Positions 7,980 to 17,174 of a DNA stretch of 64,000 nt are shown here, piece by piece. The position numbers and the translations under genes are program-made. The stretch is from Acinetobacter sp. LoGeW2-3 (lineage in GTDB: Bacteria > Pseudomonadota > Gammaproteobacteria > Pseudomonadales > Moraxellaceae). The notes under the pieces were generated by a model. The model saw nothing but the letters and a program-made list of their open reading frames with translations, did no database searches and had not been told where the DNA came from. The DNA is taken from the NCBI RefSeq assembly GCF_002688565.1, contig NZ_CP024011.1, forward strand, positions 992,001 to 1,056,000, given 5' to 3'. Position 1 is the stretch's first letter. Each line of letters opens with the position of its first letter.

Positions 7980-9266
7980 TTATTTAGGGATGTATGGGCT
8001 CCAAGGCTCAGCTTGGATAGGCTTAGGTGTCTTATAAACTACGTCGAACTGACCATCTGCACGGATCTGACCGATCATTACAGGTTTGTGTAAATGATGG
8101 TTGCTGGCATCCATTTGCAGTTTGTAGCCTGATGGTGCATCGAAGCTTTGACCTGCCATCGCTTCACGGACTTTATCGACATCGGTAGACCCGGCTTTTT
8201 CAACTGCCTGTTTCCACATGTTGATACCGACGTAAGTCGCTTCCATTGGGTCATTGGTTACAAACTTGTCTGCATTTGGCAGTTTGAAATCAACTGCGTA
8301 TTGCTTCATTTTTCCTGTGAATTCAGTATTGGTTGGATTCTTCACAGACATGAAGTAGTTCCACGCTGCCAGGTGGCCTACCAATGGCCTGGTATCAATA
8401 CCACGCAGTTCTTCTTCACCCACTGAGAATGCCATTACTGGAATATCAGAAGCTTTAATGCCCTGGTTACCCAGCTCACGGTAGAATGGAACGTTTGAGT
8501 CACCATTAATGGTCGAAATCACCGCAGTTTTCTTACCTGCAGCAAATTTCTTCACATTACCAACAATGGTTTGATAGTTGCTGTGACCAAATGGAGTATA
8601 TTCTTCCATGATGTCTGCATCAGCAACGCCTTTAGACTTCAAGAAAGCACGCAGAATCTTGTTGGTAGTACGTGGATAAACATAGTCAGTACCCAGCAGG
8701 ACAAAACGTTCTGCTTTACCACCCTCTTCACTCATCAGGTATTCCACTGCAGGAATCGCTTGTTGGTTAGGCGCAGCACCGGTGTAGAAAATATTTTTAG
8801 ATTGTTCCTGGCCTTCATACTGTACTGGGTAGAACAATAGGCCATTCAGCTCTTCTACTACTGGCAATACTGATTTACGTGAAACTGAAGTCCAGCAACC
8901 AAAAATAACCGCAACTTTATCTTGAGTGATCAACTGACGTGCTTTTTCAGCAAACAGTGGCCAGTCAGATGCTGGATCTACAACTACAGGCTCCAGTTTT
9001 TTACCTAATACACCACCATTGGCATTGATCTCATTGATCGCCATCAATGCAGTATCTTTCAGTGATGTTTCCGAAATTGCCATGGTGCCCGAAAGTGAAT
9101 GCAGGATACCGACTTTAATCGTTTCACCACTTACCTCAGTTGTTTTTGTTTCTGCTGCTGGTGCTTCTGCCTTTTCTGCAGGTTTTGAGCACCCAGTCAA
9201 CACAACAGCCCCTGCCACGGTTGCGGCTAAAATACTTTTAGAAAATAAATTGCGTTGGAACATCAT
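7980..9266 (-). CDS. urtA: Urea ABC transporter substrate-binding lipoprotein UrtA
   Basis: Periplasmic binding protein of the Leu/Ile/Val-binding family specialised for urea and short amides. It has a lipoprotein signal with lipobox LTGC (Cys26), so it is anchored to a membrane. The family segments FGCWTSVSRKSVLPVVEE and GTDYVYPRTTNK are UrtA-like. Two tandem ATGs (9266, 9263) follow a GGAG site, so the exact start may differ by one residue. It is the first gene of the operon, and its upstream region has sigma-54-like and palindromic elements. Confidence 0.94.
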   Translation of the reverse strand: MMFQRNLFSKSILAATVAGAVVLTGCSKPAEKAEAPAAETKTTEVSGETIKVGILHSLSGTMAISETSLKDTALMAINEINANGGVLGKKLEPVVVDPASDWPLFAEKARQLITQDKVAVIFGCWTSVSRKSVLPVVEELNGLLFYPVQYEGQEQSKNIFYTGAAPNQQAIPAVEYLMSEEGGKAERFVLLGTDYVYPRTTNKILRAFLKSKGVADADIMEEYTPFGHSNYQTIVGNVKKFAAGKKTAVISTINGDSNVPFYRELGNQGIKASDIPVMAFSVGEEELRGIDTRPLVGHLAAWNYFMSVKNPTNTEFTGKMKQYAVDFKLPNADKFVTNDPMEATYVGINMWKQAVEKAGSTDVDKVREAMAGQSFDAPSGYKLQMDASNHHLHKPVMIGQIRADGQFDVVYKTPKPIQAEPWSPYIPK

Positions 9267-9326
9267 GTTTTCTCCAAACTTTTATGAGGCATTTCAATGA
9301 ATGCGTTTTTAAATCTCGAGAGAACA

Positions 9327-9344
9327 ATTCAATTTCTGTGCCAA
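9327..9344 (-). promoter_or_regulatory. Possible sigma-54-type promoter for urtA
   Basis: The minus strand reads TTGGCAC, AGAAA, TTGAA: a perfect -24 half but GA instead of GC at -12. The predicted start near 9316 leaves about 50 nt before urtA. Weaker than the alc match; supported by the role of the operon and by the upstream palindrome. Confidence 0.4.
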
Positions 9345-9397
9345 GCTGAAGAAAAATAAAAAATAGGGTGATCAAACTGTTAGACAAATAGTATTAC

Positions 9398-9420
9398 TGG
9401 TATGGCGAAATGTCATACCA
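9398..9420. promoter_or_regulatory. Palindromic site upstream of urtA
   Basis: TGGTATG and CATACCA form a perfect 7-bp inverted repeat with a 9-bp spacer, centred about 95 bp upstream of the predicted urtA start. That distance suits an enhancer-binding activator. The sequence does not match the classical NtrC half-site. Confidence 0.5.
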
Positions 9421-9570
9421 AAAATCAGCGATGATCTATATCGCTGGGCTTTTCAAAGCGTCATAAACAGGACATTCTGAAAATAGTGCTCAAACTAAAA
9501 ATATTTAATTTTTCTCCCCTGCTCGGCAATGGTGCATTGCTGTTTTTATAATCAGCACCAATTTGAAGCA

Positions 9571-9600
9571 TAGAAAATCCCGCAAATGCGGGATTTTCTA
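9571..9600 (-). terminator. Terminator after the parE operon
   Basis: Perfect 13-bp stem TAGAAAATCCCGC/GCGGGATTTTCTA with an AAAT loop, 67 nt downstream of the last gene. The rest of 9267-9666 holds the urtA promoter region and no gene that I can support. Confidence 0.65.
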
Positions 9601-9666
9601 TGGACAAAATATAAGCTTAATAAGACCAATATCCTTGTTTTAAGATCTTTAGAATCAAATCGCGGT

Positions 9667-10155
9667 TCAAAGAAAAATCCAGTTTAGATAAGCCTGAACC
9701 GCCTCTCGTTGTGCCTTGTCGAATAGATGAAACTGTTGTAGCTCATCACTCATTTTGCATAACCGACCAGCCAGATTAAATCGATATTTCCCTTGTAGAT
9801 CAGTAATCAAAAATGTAGGCAAATGGAAACGCATGCCTTGAGCATCAAAAAAGCCCAAGCTGCTATTACAATCATTTAAATCCTGAACAGGGATTTTTGA
9901 CCAGTCGGATTTTTCATCCTTCTCACGTAAAGCAGCACGCTCTGCCAAAGATTTATAATCATCAACGCCTTGAGCTTCCCATAAGCCAATGCCATCACCT
10001 AAGCTGACATTGGAAAATGCGGTTTCGATCTGCGTTTGGATATCCTTCACGGCCTGCCATAAACAGAGGGTTTCTTCAGCATTGGCTATGGTCGCAAGAT
10101 CATAGCCAAGCTGCTTCATCTGCTGAATATCTTCAGGTGAAGGATAGATTTTCAT
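9667..10155 (-). CDS. Conserved hypothetical protein downstream of parE
   Basis: A 162-residue soluble, acidic protein without signal peptide or membrane segment. The central segment SLGFFDAQGMRFHLPTFLI and the C-terminal helix resemble DUF6714-type proteins, but I am not certain of that assignment. Its ATG overlaps the parE stop by one base (TAATG), so it is translationally coupled to parE. The role is unknown; coupling need not mean a topoisomerase function. Confidence 0.75.
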   Translation of the reverse strand: MKIYPSPEDIQQMKQLGYDLATIANAEETLCLWQAVKDIQTQIETAFSNVSLGDGIGLWEAQGVDDYKSLAERAALREKDEKSDWSKIPVQDLNDCNSSLGFFDAQGMRFHLPTFLITDLQGKYRFNLAGRLCKMSDELQQFHLFDKAQREAVQAYLNWIFL

Positions 10156-12035
10156 TAAACCACGATATCCGCCAGGTTACCTTTTTGCTCTAGCCAGTCT
10201 TTACGATCGCTGGCACGTTTTTTTGCCAGCAATTTATCCAGTAGACCGGCTGTAAGATGCGCATCATCCAGATCCAGCTGTACCAGACGGCGGGTATTTG
10301 GATCTAAAGTGGTTTCACGTAACTGGCTGGCATTCATCTCACCCAGACCTTTGAATCGGGTGATCTGTGGATTTTTGGTTTTACATTTTTTCAGAATACC
10401 TTCCAATTCGTCCTCATCCAGGGCGTAATGTACGTCCTTATTGTCATCGATACGGAACAGTGGCGGCATTGCGACAAACAGATGGCCTTCTTCAACCAGT
10501 GCCGGGAAATGCTTCACGAACAATGCACACAGCAAGGTCGCGATATGCAGACCATCCGAATCGGCATCGGCCAGAATACAGATCTTGCCATAACGCAGTT
10601 CAGATAGGTCATCTGAACCAGGATCGACACCAATGGCAATCGCGATGTTATGTACTTCTTGCGAAGCCAGTACTTCATCAGAAGACACTTCCCAAGTATT
10701 CAATATCTTACCGCGAATCGGCATGATCGCCTGGAAGTTCTTGTCACGTGCCTGCTTGGCTGAACCACCTGCAGAATCCCCTTCCACAATAAACAGTTCA
10801 GACTGATCCAGATCATGTCCTACACAGTCTGACAGTTTGCCTGGTAAGGTTGGTCCAGCAACGATTTTCTTACGTTCAACTTTTTTCGCTGCTTTCAGAC
10901 GGCGACCAGCTTTGGAAATCGCCATCTCTGCCAGCTGCATAGCAATGTCAGAATTCTGGTTGAGCCATAATGCAAAAGCATCTTTGGCAATATTCTGCAC
11001 GATACCCGCTGCTTCACGGCTGGATAAACGCTCTTTGGTTTGACCGGAGAACTGCGGTTCCTGGAATTTCAATGACAAGATATAGTTCACACCATCCCAA
11101 ACATCTTCTGCGGACAGCTTCATGTTACGAGGCAACAAATTACGCAGCTCACAGAACTCACGCATGGCATCCGTCACACCCGAACGCAAACCATTGACAT
11201 GAGTACCACCCTGCGCGGTTGGAATCAGGTTGACGTAAGATTCCTGAATGCTTTCACCACCTTCGACATTCCAGCAGATGGCAAATTCAGCACTGGCACG
11301 TTCAGCATCACCGGTTGCAACAAAGGCAGGTGCCGGAATGATCTCACGGTCTTCCAGCTCATCCATCAGATAGTCAACCAGACCATTTTCAAACTGCCAG
11401 GTGATCTTCTCATCATTAATCTGATCGATATAATTGATCTCTAAACCCGCGGCCAAAACGGCTTTGGCTTTCAGATTATGCTTTAAAGCTTTTAGGGCAA
11501 ATTTTGGTGAATCAAAGTATTTGGCTTCTGGCCAAAACTGAACTGTTGTTCCTGTCGCACGTTTTGCGCATTTGCCTTCTAATACTTCGAGTGGACCTGT
11601 CGGTTCACCATGTTCAAACGTCATTTTGTAGAGGTTGCCCTGACGCTGTACCGCTACTTCAACACGGGTCGACAGCGCGTTAACGACCGAGATCCCCACC
11701 CCATGCAGACCACCAGAGAACTGGTAGTTATCAGTACTGAACTTACCACCGGCATGCAGTTTGGTCAGGATGATTTCAATCCCGCTTTGGCCATATTCCG
11801 GGTGAATATCCACCGGCATACCACGACCATTATCTTCTACCGCTAATGAGCCATCTTTATGTACCGTCACGGTGATTTTGTTGGCGTGCCCAGCCAGTGC
11901 CTCATCCACAGCATTATCAATCACTTCCTGCGCCAGATGGTTCGGACGAGTGGTATCGGTATACATGCCCGGACGACGACGGACCGGATCCAGACCAGAC
12001 AGAACTTCAAGAGATTGAGCCGTATATTGAGACAC
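10155..12035 (-). CDS. parE: DNA topoisomerase IV subunit B
   Basis: ATPase subunit of topoisomerase IV, which decatenates chromosomes with ParC. The GHKL ATPase region shows EVIDNAVDEALAG (37-49, catalytic Glu37) and LHGVGISVVNALS, followed by the QTK loop (QFSGQTKERL). The TOPRIM motifs EGDSAGGSAKQ (about 420) and DADSDG (about 489) are present. 626 residues, as expected for ParE rather than GyrB. The start is GTG at 12035, one base after the upstream esterase stop, so the three genes form one unit. Confidence 0.96.
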   Translation of the reverse strand: MSQYTAQSLEVLSGLDPVRRRPGMYTDTTRPNHLAQEVIDNAVDEALAGHANKITVTVHKDGSLAVEDNGRGMPVDIHPEYGQSGIEIILTKLHAGGKFSTDNYQFSGGLHGVGISVVNALSTRVEVAVQRQGNLYKMTFEHGEPTGPLEVLEGKCAKRATGTTVQFWPEAKYFDSPKFALKALKHNLKAKAVLAAGLEINYIDQINDEKITWQFENGLVDYLMDELEDREIIPAPAFVATGDAERASAEFAICWNVEGGESIQESYVNLIPTAQGGTHVNGLRSGVTDAMREFCELRNLLPRNMKLSAEDVWDGVNYILSLKFQEPQFSGQTKERLSSREAAGIVQNIAKDAFALWLNQNSDIAMQLAEMAISKAGRRLKAAKKVERKKIVAGPTLPGKLSDCVGHDLDQSELFIVEGDSAGGSAKQARDKNFQAIMPIRGKILNTWEVSSDEVLASQEVHNIAIAIGVDPGSDDLSELRYGKICILADADSDGLHIATLLCALFVKHFPALVEEGHLFVAMPPLFRIDDNKDVHYALDEDELEGILKKCKTKNPQITRFKGLGEMNASQLRETTLDPNTRRLVQLDLDDAHLTAGLLDKLLAKKRASDRKDWLEQKGNLADIVV

Positions 12036-12036
12036 G

Positions 12037-12630
12037 TTATTCGGTTTCCTTTTTTATGCAGTCCAATAAAAACTGTAATACCAGCGGAATCTTCTCCGCA
12101 AAATCATCCATCCCGTGGTTGCCGTTGGCCTCAGTCATCAGCATCGCCGGGGGACGAGCAGCACTATAATAGCGATGTGCTTCACGATAATCCAAAACTT
12201 CATCACCTTGTTGCAATAGCACCAGTATTTTGTCTGCATCTTGTGCAGTTGGCAGTGCCAGCCCTTCAAGCTGGTCAAGATGTGAATCATCCAGACGCCA
12301 GTTGGGGTGCACCTGAAGCGGCAATTCATCATCGAACAGTTCGCGGAACAGCTGCCATGGTCGCATGGCCGGATTAATCAGTACAGCCGGCACACCATGC
12401 TTGGCGACCAGATGTGTCGCATAAAATCCCCCGAGACTACTGCCTACCAATGCCACATTACTCAACGATTCAATTAACGCTGACATGTGCTGAATCGTCT
12501 CCACAGGAGACATGTTCAGATCAGGCAAATGGACCTGAATTTGTGGATTATTTTCACAATACTGTTGCAGCAGTCGACCCTTAATCGAAGCAGCACTACT
12601 TCTAAATCCGTGTAAGTAAATGACATTCAT
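12037..12630 (-). CDS. yqiA: YqiA-like alpha/beta-hydrolase (esterase)
   Basis: A 197-residue small esterase. It opens with MNVIYLHGFRSS (HGF oxyanion segment), has the nucleophile elbow GSSLGG (63-68, Ser65) and a likely catalytic His in GNHGMDDF near the end. E. coli also has yqiA next to parE, which supports the assignment. I chose the ATG at 12630; a TTG one codon earlier is also in frame. The physiological substrate is not known. Confidence 0.88.
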   Translation of the reverse strand: MNVIYLHGFRSSAASIKGRLLQQYCENNPQIQVHLPDLNMSPVETIQHMSALIESLSNVALVGSSLGGFYATHLVAKHGVPAVLINPAMRPWQLFRELFDDELPLQVHPNWRLDDSHLDQLEGLALPTAQDADKILVLLQQGDEVLDYREAHRYYSAARPPAMLMTEANGNHGMDDFAEKIPLVLQFLLDCIKKETE

Positions 12631-12877
12631 CAATTATTAATAAAAACGCCTATATTTTAATCAAAATCTATTCTATAAATAAGATACGGATCATCGTTAT
12701 CTAATCTGTTTTTTGGTGAATTGTCCGACAAAAAACACCGCAGTTGTTCATGTTCCTCGGTATTTTAAGAATATTCCCAGAAAAATTAGAAACATCAAAG
12801 TTCAGAAGAATTTATACCGCGAACATCTTTAAAAAGAAAGCACTCAGATATTCGCATTAATGAAAGGAACGGATCCA

Positions 12878-14209
12878 ATGACAAGCTTAACGCCATTGCA
12901 TGAAACCTATTGCAAGTGGGATCGCACTCCTCCTACCCAGGCCGATGTACTGGAAGGACTCGCTCAGCTTGTTACCATGCGTTTCAGTGATGTGGCTCAG
13001 GAACTGATCAAGACCATTCAGCGTGAAATCTTATATAGTTTCTTTGGTCTAAGCGAACGTCATGCAGAAAAAATCCAGAACCTGCCTGCCATTGTCCGGC
13101 TTTATCAACGTTCCTATGACATGCTGTTTCATTATGGGAATACCATGGTCGCACCCGGGCTGCGCAGTATTATTACTAAATTCCCACGCCTGCATGATAA
13201 ACCGCTGACGCCGAGTCTGCATTTTCTGGTCGGTGTACTGAATGGCATCATTGGCGACTATTTACTTAAGCATCAAAATCCGATGGCATTACCAATGGTG
13301 GTTTATGATCACTATACCTCATTGCAGCAGGGTGAACTGACCGGCCGGATTACCATCTTTGTGCATGGCTTATGTATGAATCATCTCACCTGGTCTAACC
13401 ATAAACATGAAGGCATTGGGGAAAAACTGCTGGCACAGCGTGATCACAATACCATGCTGTATCTGAACTATAATTCTGGCCGCCGTATCTCCGCCAATGG
13501 CCGCAGCCTGGCCAATACCCTGAATGATCTGGTGACCCGTAATCCCGGCATTACCAGTATCGACCTGATCGGCCACAGTATGGGCGGATTGGTTTCTCGT
13601 AGCGCTCTATTCTATGGCAAACAGCATGTCTATGAATGGGTCAATATGGTCGATAATCTGGTTTGTCTGGGTTCGCCGCATCATGGTGCAGCACTGGAAC
13701 GCTTTGGCTTTAGCCTACAGGATAAATTGGGACGCTTTCCCTTCGGGAAAATTATTGGTCATGTGGTGAATATTCGTAGTAACGGGATTCTAGATCTGCG
13801 TCATGGCAGCGTTCGGGATGATGACTGGGAACATAATGAAGTCCGGATTGGCCTGATGGATGATAACCGTAAGCCGGCACCGATTCCTTCACATATCCAG
13901 ACCTATCTGGTGGCGGGTACCATTGAATATGAAAACCGGCATAACCGCACCCGTAATGTGATTGGAGATTATCTGGTCAGTGTTAAAAGTGCGCTCGGAG
14001 AACATCCGAATCCACGCTTTCAGTTGAAAGTTCCAGATTCACATAAAGCCATTTTCTATGGTCTGAACCACTTTGAAATTCGTTTCCACCCACAAGTCGC
14101 AGAGCAAATTATGCGCTGGTTCTATCCAAGTGTTGAAGACAAAGTCTTTGACCAGATCCATGAATATATGATGGATCTGGAAAGTGTTGAAGGTATCGCT
14201 TTAACGTGA
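12878..14209 (+). CDS. Alpha/beta-hydrolase of the PGAP1/lipase type
   Basis: A 443-residue putative lipase or esterase. The first 150 residues are a helical region of unknown fold. The hydrolase core starts with ITIFVHGLCMNHLTW (oxyanion HG at 163-164) and has the elbow GHSMGG (232-237, Ser234), followed by LGSPHHGAAL, typical of PGAP1-like and triacylglycerol lipases. A late H(F) in GLNHFEIRF may supply the catalytic histidine. No signal peptide is visible. The ATG at 12878 is favoured over 12860 because AGGA lies upstream at suitable spacing. Monocistronic, with a terminator right after it. Confidence 0.8.
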   Translation: MTSLTPLHETYCKWDRTPPTQADVLEGLAQLVTMRFSDVAQELIKTIQREILYSFFGLSERHAEKIQNLPAIVRLYQRSYDMLFHYGNTMVAPGLRSIITKFPRLHDKPLTPSLHFLVGVLNGIIGDYLLKHQNPMALPMVVYDHYTSLQQGELTGRITIFVHGLCMNHLTWSNHKHEGIGEKLLAQRDHNTMLYLNYNSGRRISANGRSLANTLNDLVTRNPGITSIDLIGHSMGGLVSRSALFYGKQHVYEWVNMVDNLVCLGSPHHGAALERFGFSLQDKLGRFPFGKIIGHVVNIRSNGILDLRHGSVRDDDWEHNEVRIGLMDDNRKPAPIPSHIQTYLVAGTIEYENRHNRTRNVIGDYLVSVKSALGEHPNPRFQLKVPDSHKAIFYGLNHFEIRFHPQVAEQIMRWFYPSVEDKVFDQIHEYMMDLESVEGIALT

Positions 14210-14218
14210 TCAAGATAT

Positions 14219-14247
14219 GAAAAAGCCCTCAGTTGAGGGCTTTTTAA
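14219..14247. terminator. Bidirectional terminator
   Basis: AAAAAGCCCTC/GAGGGCTTTTT with an AGTT loop lies between the converging hydrolase and dsbB genes; a T-run follows on each strand. Confidence 0.9.
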
Positions 14248-14252
14248 TTGAA

Positions 14253-14780
14253 TCAATATTTATCTCTTAAACGCTTGACGGGTGCAGTGTGATATTTACG
14301 GAATAACTGCCACAAACTGACCAATAGCAAGATACTGAAAAATACCAAGGACCAGACCGGTAAAGACTGTCCCAGGAAAGTCCAGTCCACTTTGGCGCAT
14401 TCACCTGAACCGGTAAGGACCTGCTGAAACACCGACTTCATCGGCAAAGTTTCCAGCCAGTAATCTAGACCCGGACCACAGCTTGGTACTTTATCTGGCG
14501 GCAGGTTTTGTAGCCAGACATGACGTGCAGCTACCCCGGCAGACCATAAAATACTGAGTGATCCTAAAAAGGCATACAGGCGTTTCATGCCATTTGCTTT
14601 TGGATTATGCAGTAAAGCAATTAAAGAAATAATCCCCAGGCCAATCAGGCCAATACGCTGAAACACGCATAATGGGCAAGGCTCAAGGCCCTGCACATGT
14701 TCTAAATATAATGCAAATGCCATCCCCATCACGGATGCGGCAAATAACGCACCACTCACGAAGCGGTAACCCCATTTCAT
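14253..14780 (-). CDS. dsbB: Disulfide bond formation protein B
   Basis: Inner-membrane quinone reductase that reoxidises DsbA. The 175-residue protein has four hydrophobic helices, the first periplasmic cysteine pair CPLC (35-38) and the second pair Cys101/Cys128. These are the four catalytic cysteines of the family. ATG at 14780 with GAGG upstream, 18 nt after gshA, so likely co-transcribed with glutathione synthesis. The DsbA partner is at 49415-50035 in this window. Confidence 0.95.
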   Translation of the reverse strand: MKWGYRFVSGALFAASVMGMAFALYLEHVQGLEPCPLCVFQRIGLIGLGIISLIALLHNPKANGMKRLYAFLGSLSILWSAGVAARHVWLQNLPPDKVPSCGPGLDYWLETLPMKSVFQQVLTGSGECAKVDWTFLGQSLPVWSLVFFSILLLVSLWQLFRKYHTAPVKRLRDKY

Positions 14781-14798
14781 GGTCGATCCTCTTGTTTT

Positions 14799-16376
14799 TT
14801 ATCGAAATTGAGCGAGATATTCAGCAAAGCTGATGCTGCTATCTTGCTCGAGTTCCTGCTGTTGCTGCAAGGACTTTTGTGATAATTCATCGAAATAAGC
14901 AGAGGTTTTTTTACTAAGCTGACGTGCTTCATACACCGCAGCATGCTGCTGCGCCAACATCTGACCGAAATGCCACATGCCCCCTTGAGCACGGGTATCA
15001 CCTACTACCAGCGCAGAAAGTGTTGCATCAACTTCATCGACACGGATCTGCATGGTCTTCATCGCCGTTGTGTACAGTTGGTTGCCATATGCCGCATCCA
15101 ATAATTCTGCCAGCGGCTGCATGCGTGCCAGATGAACTGCACACCAGTCTTCAATTGGCTGTTTTTGGCCATTTTCTAAAATAGCGGCATTCGGTGCACG
15201 ACCACGATTGACCACTTCAGCCTGATTTTTCTCGATGATATCCTGTTCATCGCTAAGCAATGCTGGGCTATCTTGTAATAGACAATACAGCGCCACCACT
15301 TCCAGGAAGCCTGCAGTATGTTCATCGATCCCGATCGGGCTATATGGATTCACGTCCACTGCACGCAGTTCAACATAGCCGATACCACGATTTGCCAATG
15401 CCTGAGATGGAGTTTCCCCCGCTTGTGGCACCTGTTTTGGACGGACCAGACTGTAGTATTCATTTTCAATTTGCAGCACATGGTCATTAATCTGGATTGG
15501 CTGCCCTTCGGCATCTTCCAGACCCAGACGGGTAAATGGTTTATATGGTGTTTTGACTGCTTTTTGCAGACCTTCCAGATAATCCTGTAGATTGTTGTAA
15601 TGAATACCAAGCTGCTTTTGCGCTGAGTTCTGATAACCGAAACGGCCCATACGCAGTGCAGTGGAATATGGGGTATATAAAGTGCCGCGAGTGAGTGGCA
15701 GCAACTGATGATCACGACCGGTCATGAAGCATTGACACACTGCCGGACTAGCGCCAACCAGGAACATCACCAATGGGGTCAAACGGATAAAGTTACGGAT
15801 CAGCCCCATGTAACGGTGGCTGCGGTAATCCTGCAGACTTAAGGTCCGTAGTGACTCATCACTTTCATTGGCTTGTAGCGCTTCAAAGAAATGATCCGGG
15901 AAAGACAGATTGTAATGCACGCCAGAAATGGTCTGCATACGGCGGCCATAGCGCACGCCCAAACCACGACGATAAAGGGTCTTAAATAAACCAATATTAG
16001 AAGAACCATACTGTGCCAATGGAATGCTGTCGTCAGTGCTGTCGAGCATGCATGGCATCGACATCGGCCACAGTTTTTCTTCATCTTCCAGCTTGCGATG
16101 TACCACCGCATGGATATCCATCAGGTAATCCAATGCTTCACGAATGCTGTCTTTCGGTGGCGTAATAAACTCCATCAAAGCTTCAGAATAGTCGGTGGTA
16201 ATATGAGGATGAGTCAGGGCTGAACCGAGTGCTACAGGATGCGGTCGCTGCGACAGAAAGCCATTACCTTGCATACGCAGGCTTTCTCGCTCAATTCCGC
16301 GCAGCATCCCCTTGATGAGCGACGAATCCACCCAAGTTGGTAATACCGCTTGGCTGGTCGATTCAGGTTGACTCAT
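14799..16376 (-). CDS. gshA: Glutamate-cysteine ligase
   Basis: ATP-dependent first step of glutathione synthesis. The 525-residue protein matches the proteobacterial (type I) family, with GIERESLRM near the N-terminus, HPHITTDYSEALMEFITP, and later YVELRAVDVNPYSPIGID. Length is normal. The ATG at 16376 has no upstream competitor. First gene of a gshA-dsbB pair. Confidence 0.95.
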   Translation of the reverse strand: MSQPESTSQAVLPTWVDSSLIKGMLRGIERESLRMQGNGFLSQRPHPVALGSALTHPHITTDYSEALMEFITPPKDSIREALDYLMDIHAVVHRKLEDEEKLWPMSMPCMLDSTDDSIPLAQYGSSNIGLFKTLYRRGLGVRYGRRMQTISGVHYNLSFPDHFFEALQANESDESLRTLSLQDYRSHRYMGLIRNFIRLTPLVMFLVGASPAVCQCFMTGRDHQLLPLTRGTLYTPYSTALRMGRFGYQNSAQKQLGIHYNNLQDYLEGLQKAVKTPYKPFTRLGLEDAEGQPIQINDHVLQIENEYYSLVRPKQVPQAGETPSQALANRGIGYVELRAVDVNPYSPIGIDEHTAGFLEVVALYCLLQDSPALLSDEQDIIEKNQAEVVNRGRAPNAAILENGQKQPIEDWCAVHLARMQPLAELLDAAYGNQLYTTAMKTMQIRVDEVDATLSALVVGDTRAQGGMWHFGQMLAQQHAAVYEARQLSKKTSAYFDELSQKSLQQQQELEQDSSISFAEYLAQFR

Positions 16377-16586
16377 TACAATCTCGCTTAATGGGCTAAA
16401 CTATTAAAATAAAATCATCATTTTATAAGAGTATAACGTGATTTTAGACCCGCACATTACACCCTGCCTGCTTTTCAGGCAAACCATTGATTTTAATTCC
16501 GCAAATTTTTAACACAAACTTTCTCTATAAGACATGTGAAATTTGTGATTTTATTGACAAATAAATGCTAATGAATTGTAAACCTT

Positions 16587-17126
16587 ATGAATTATCAAGA
16601 TATTTTAGACTTCTGGTTCAGTGCTGAAACGCAGCCAAACTGGTTTGCCAAAAGCGACCAGTTCGACCAAAGTTTGACTGAGCAATTTAGCGAAATTCTG
16701 GAACAGGCCAGTCAAGCTGAACTGTGGTCCTGGCGTAAAACTGCCGAAGGCCGTCTGGCAGAAATCATTGTTCTGGACCAGTTTTCTCGCAATATTTTTC
16801 GGGGTACCGCGCGTGCTTTTGCTCAGGACAGCCTGGCATTAGCACTGGCACAGGAAGCCATCAGTCTGGATCTGGACAAACAGCTGAGTCCGGAACAACG
16901 TGCTTTTTTATATATGCCGTTCATGCACAGCGAATCCAAGCTGATCCATGAATATGCCTACAAATTATTTCAGCGCCTCGGCAATCCATCTAATTTCGAA
17001 TATGAAATTAAGCATAAAATCATTATCGAACGCTTTGGACGCTACCCACATCGCAACCAGATATTGGGCCGTGAATCTACCGAGGAAGAACTCAGTTTCC
17101 TGACCCAGCCCGATAGCAGTTTCTAG
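16587..17126 (+). CDS. DUF924 family protein
   Basis: A 179-residue all-helical protein. The segments DFWFSAE, AEIIVLDQFSRNIFRGT and LYMPFMHSE are the conserved parts of the DUF924 (TPR-like) family, which is widespread in proteobacteria and biochemically uncharacterised. No signal peptide. It is followed 48 nt later by a lipoprotein gene on the same strand. Confidence 0.88.
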   Translation: MNYQDILDFWFSAETQPNWFAKSDQFDQSLTEQFSEILEQASQAELWSWRKTAEGRLAEIIVLDQFSRNIFRGTARAFAQDSLALALAQEAISLDLDKQLSPEQRAFLYMPFMHSESKLIHEYAYKLFQRLGNPSNFEYEIKHKIIIERFGRYPHRNQILGRESTEEELSFLTQPDSSF

Positions 17127-17174
17127 GCATTACGCGCACTGCTGTCGCTGGATCATCCTATCAGGAGAACGCAG

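Noticed and set aside
11859..12377. 172-residue plus-strand frame antisense to parE and yqiA
   Set aside because: Antisense shadow of two well-supported genes.
14777..15001. Frame overlapping gshA and the dsbB start
   Set aside because: Shadow of gshA in another frame with no independent support.
15350..15715. 121-residue minus-strand frame inside gshA
   Set aside because: Out-of-frame shadow with Cys/His-rich noise.
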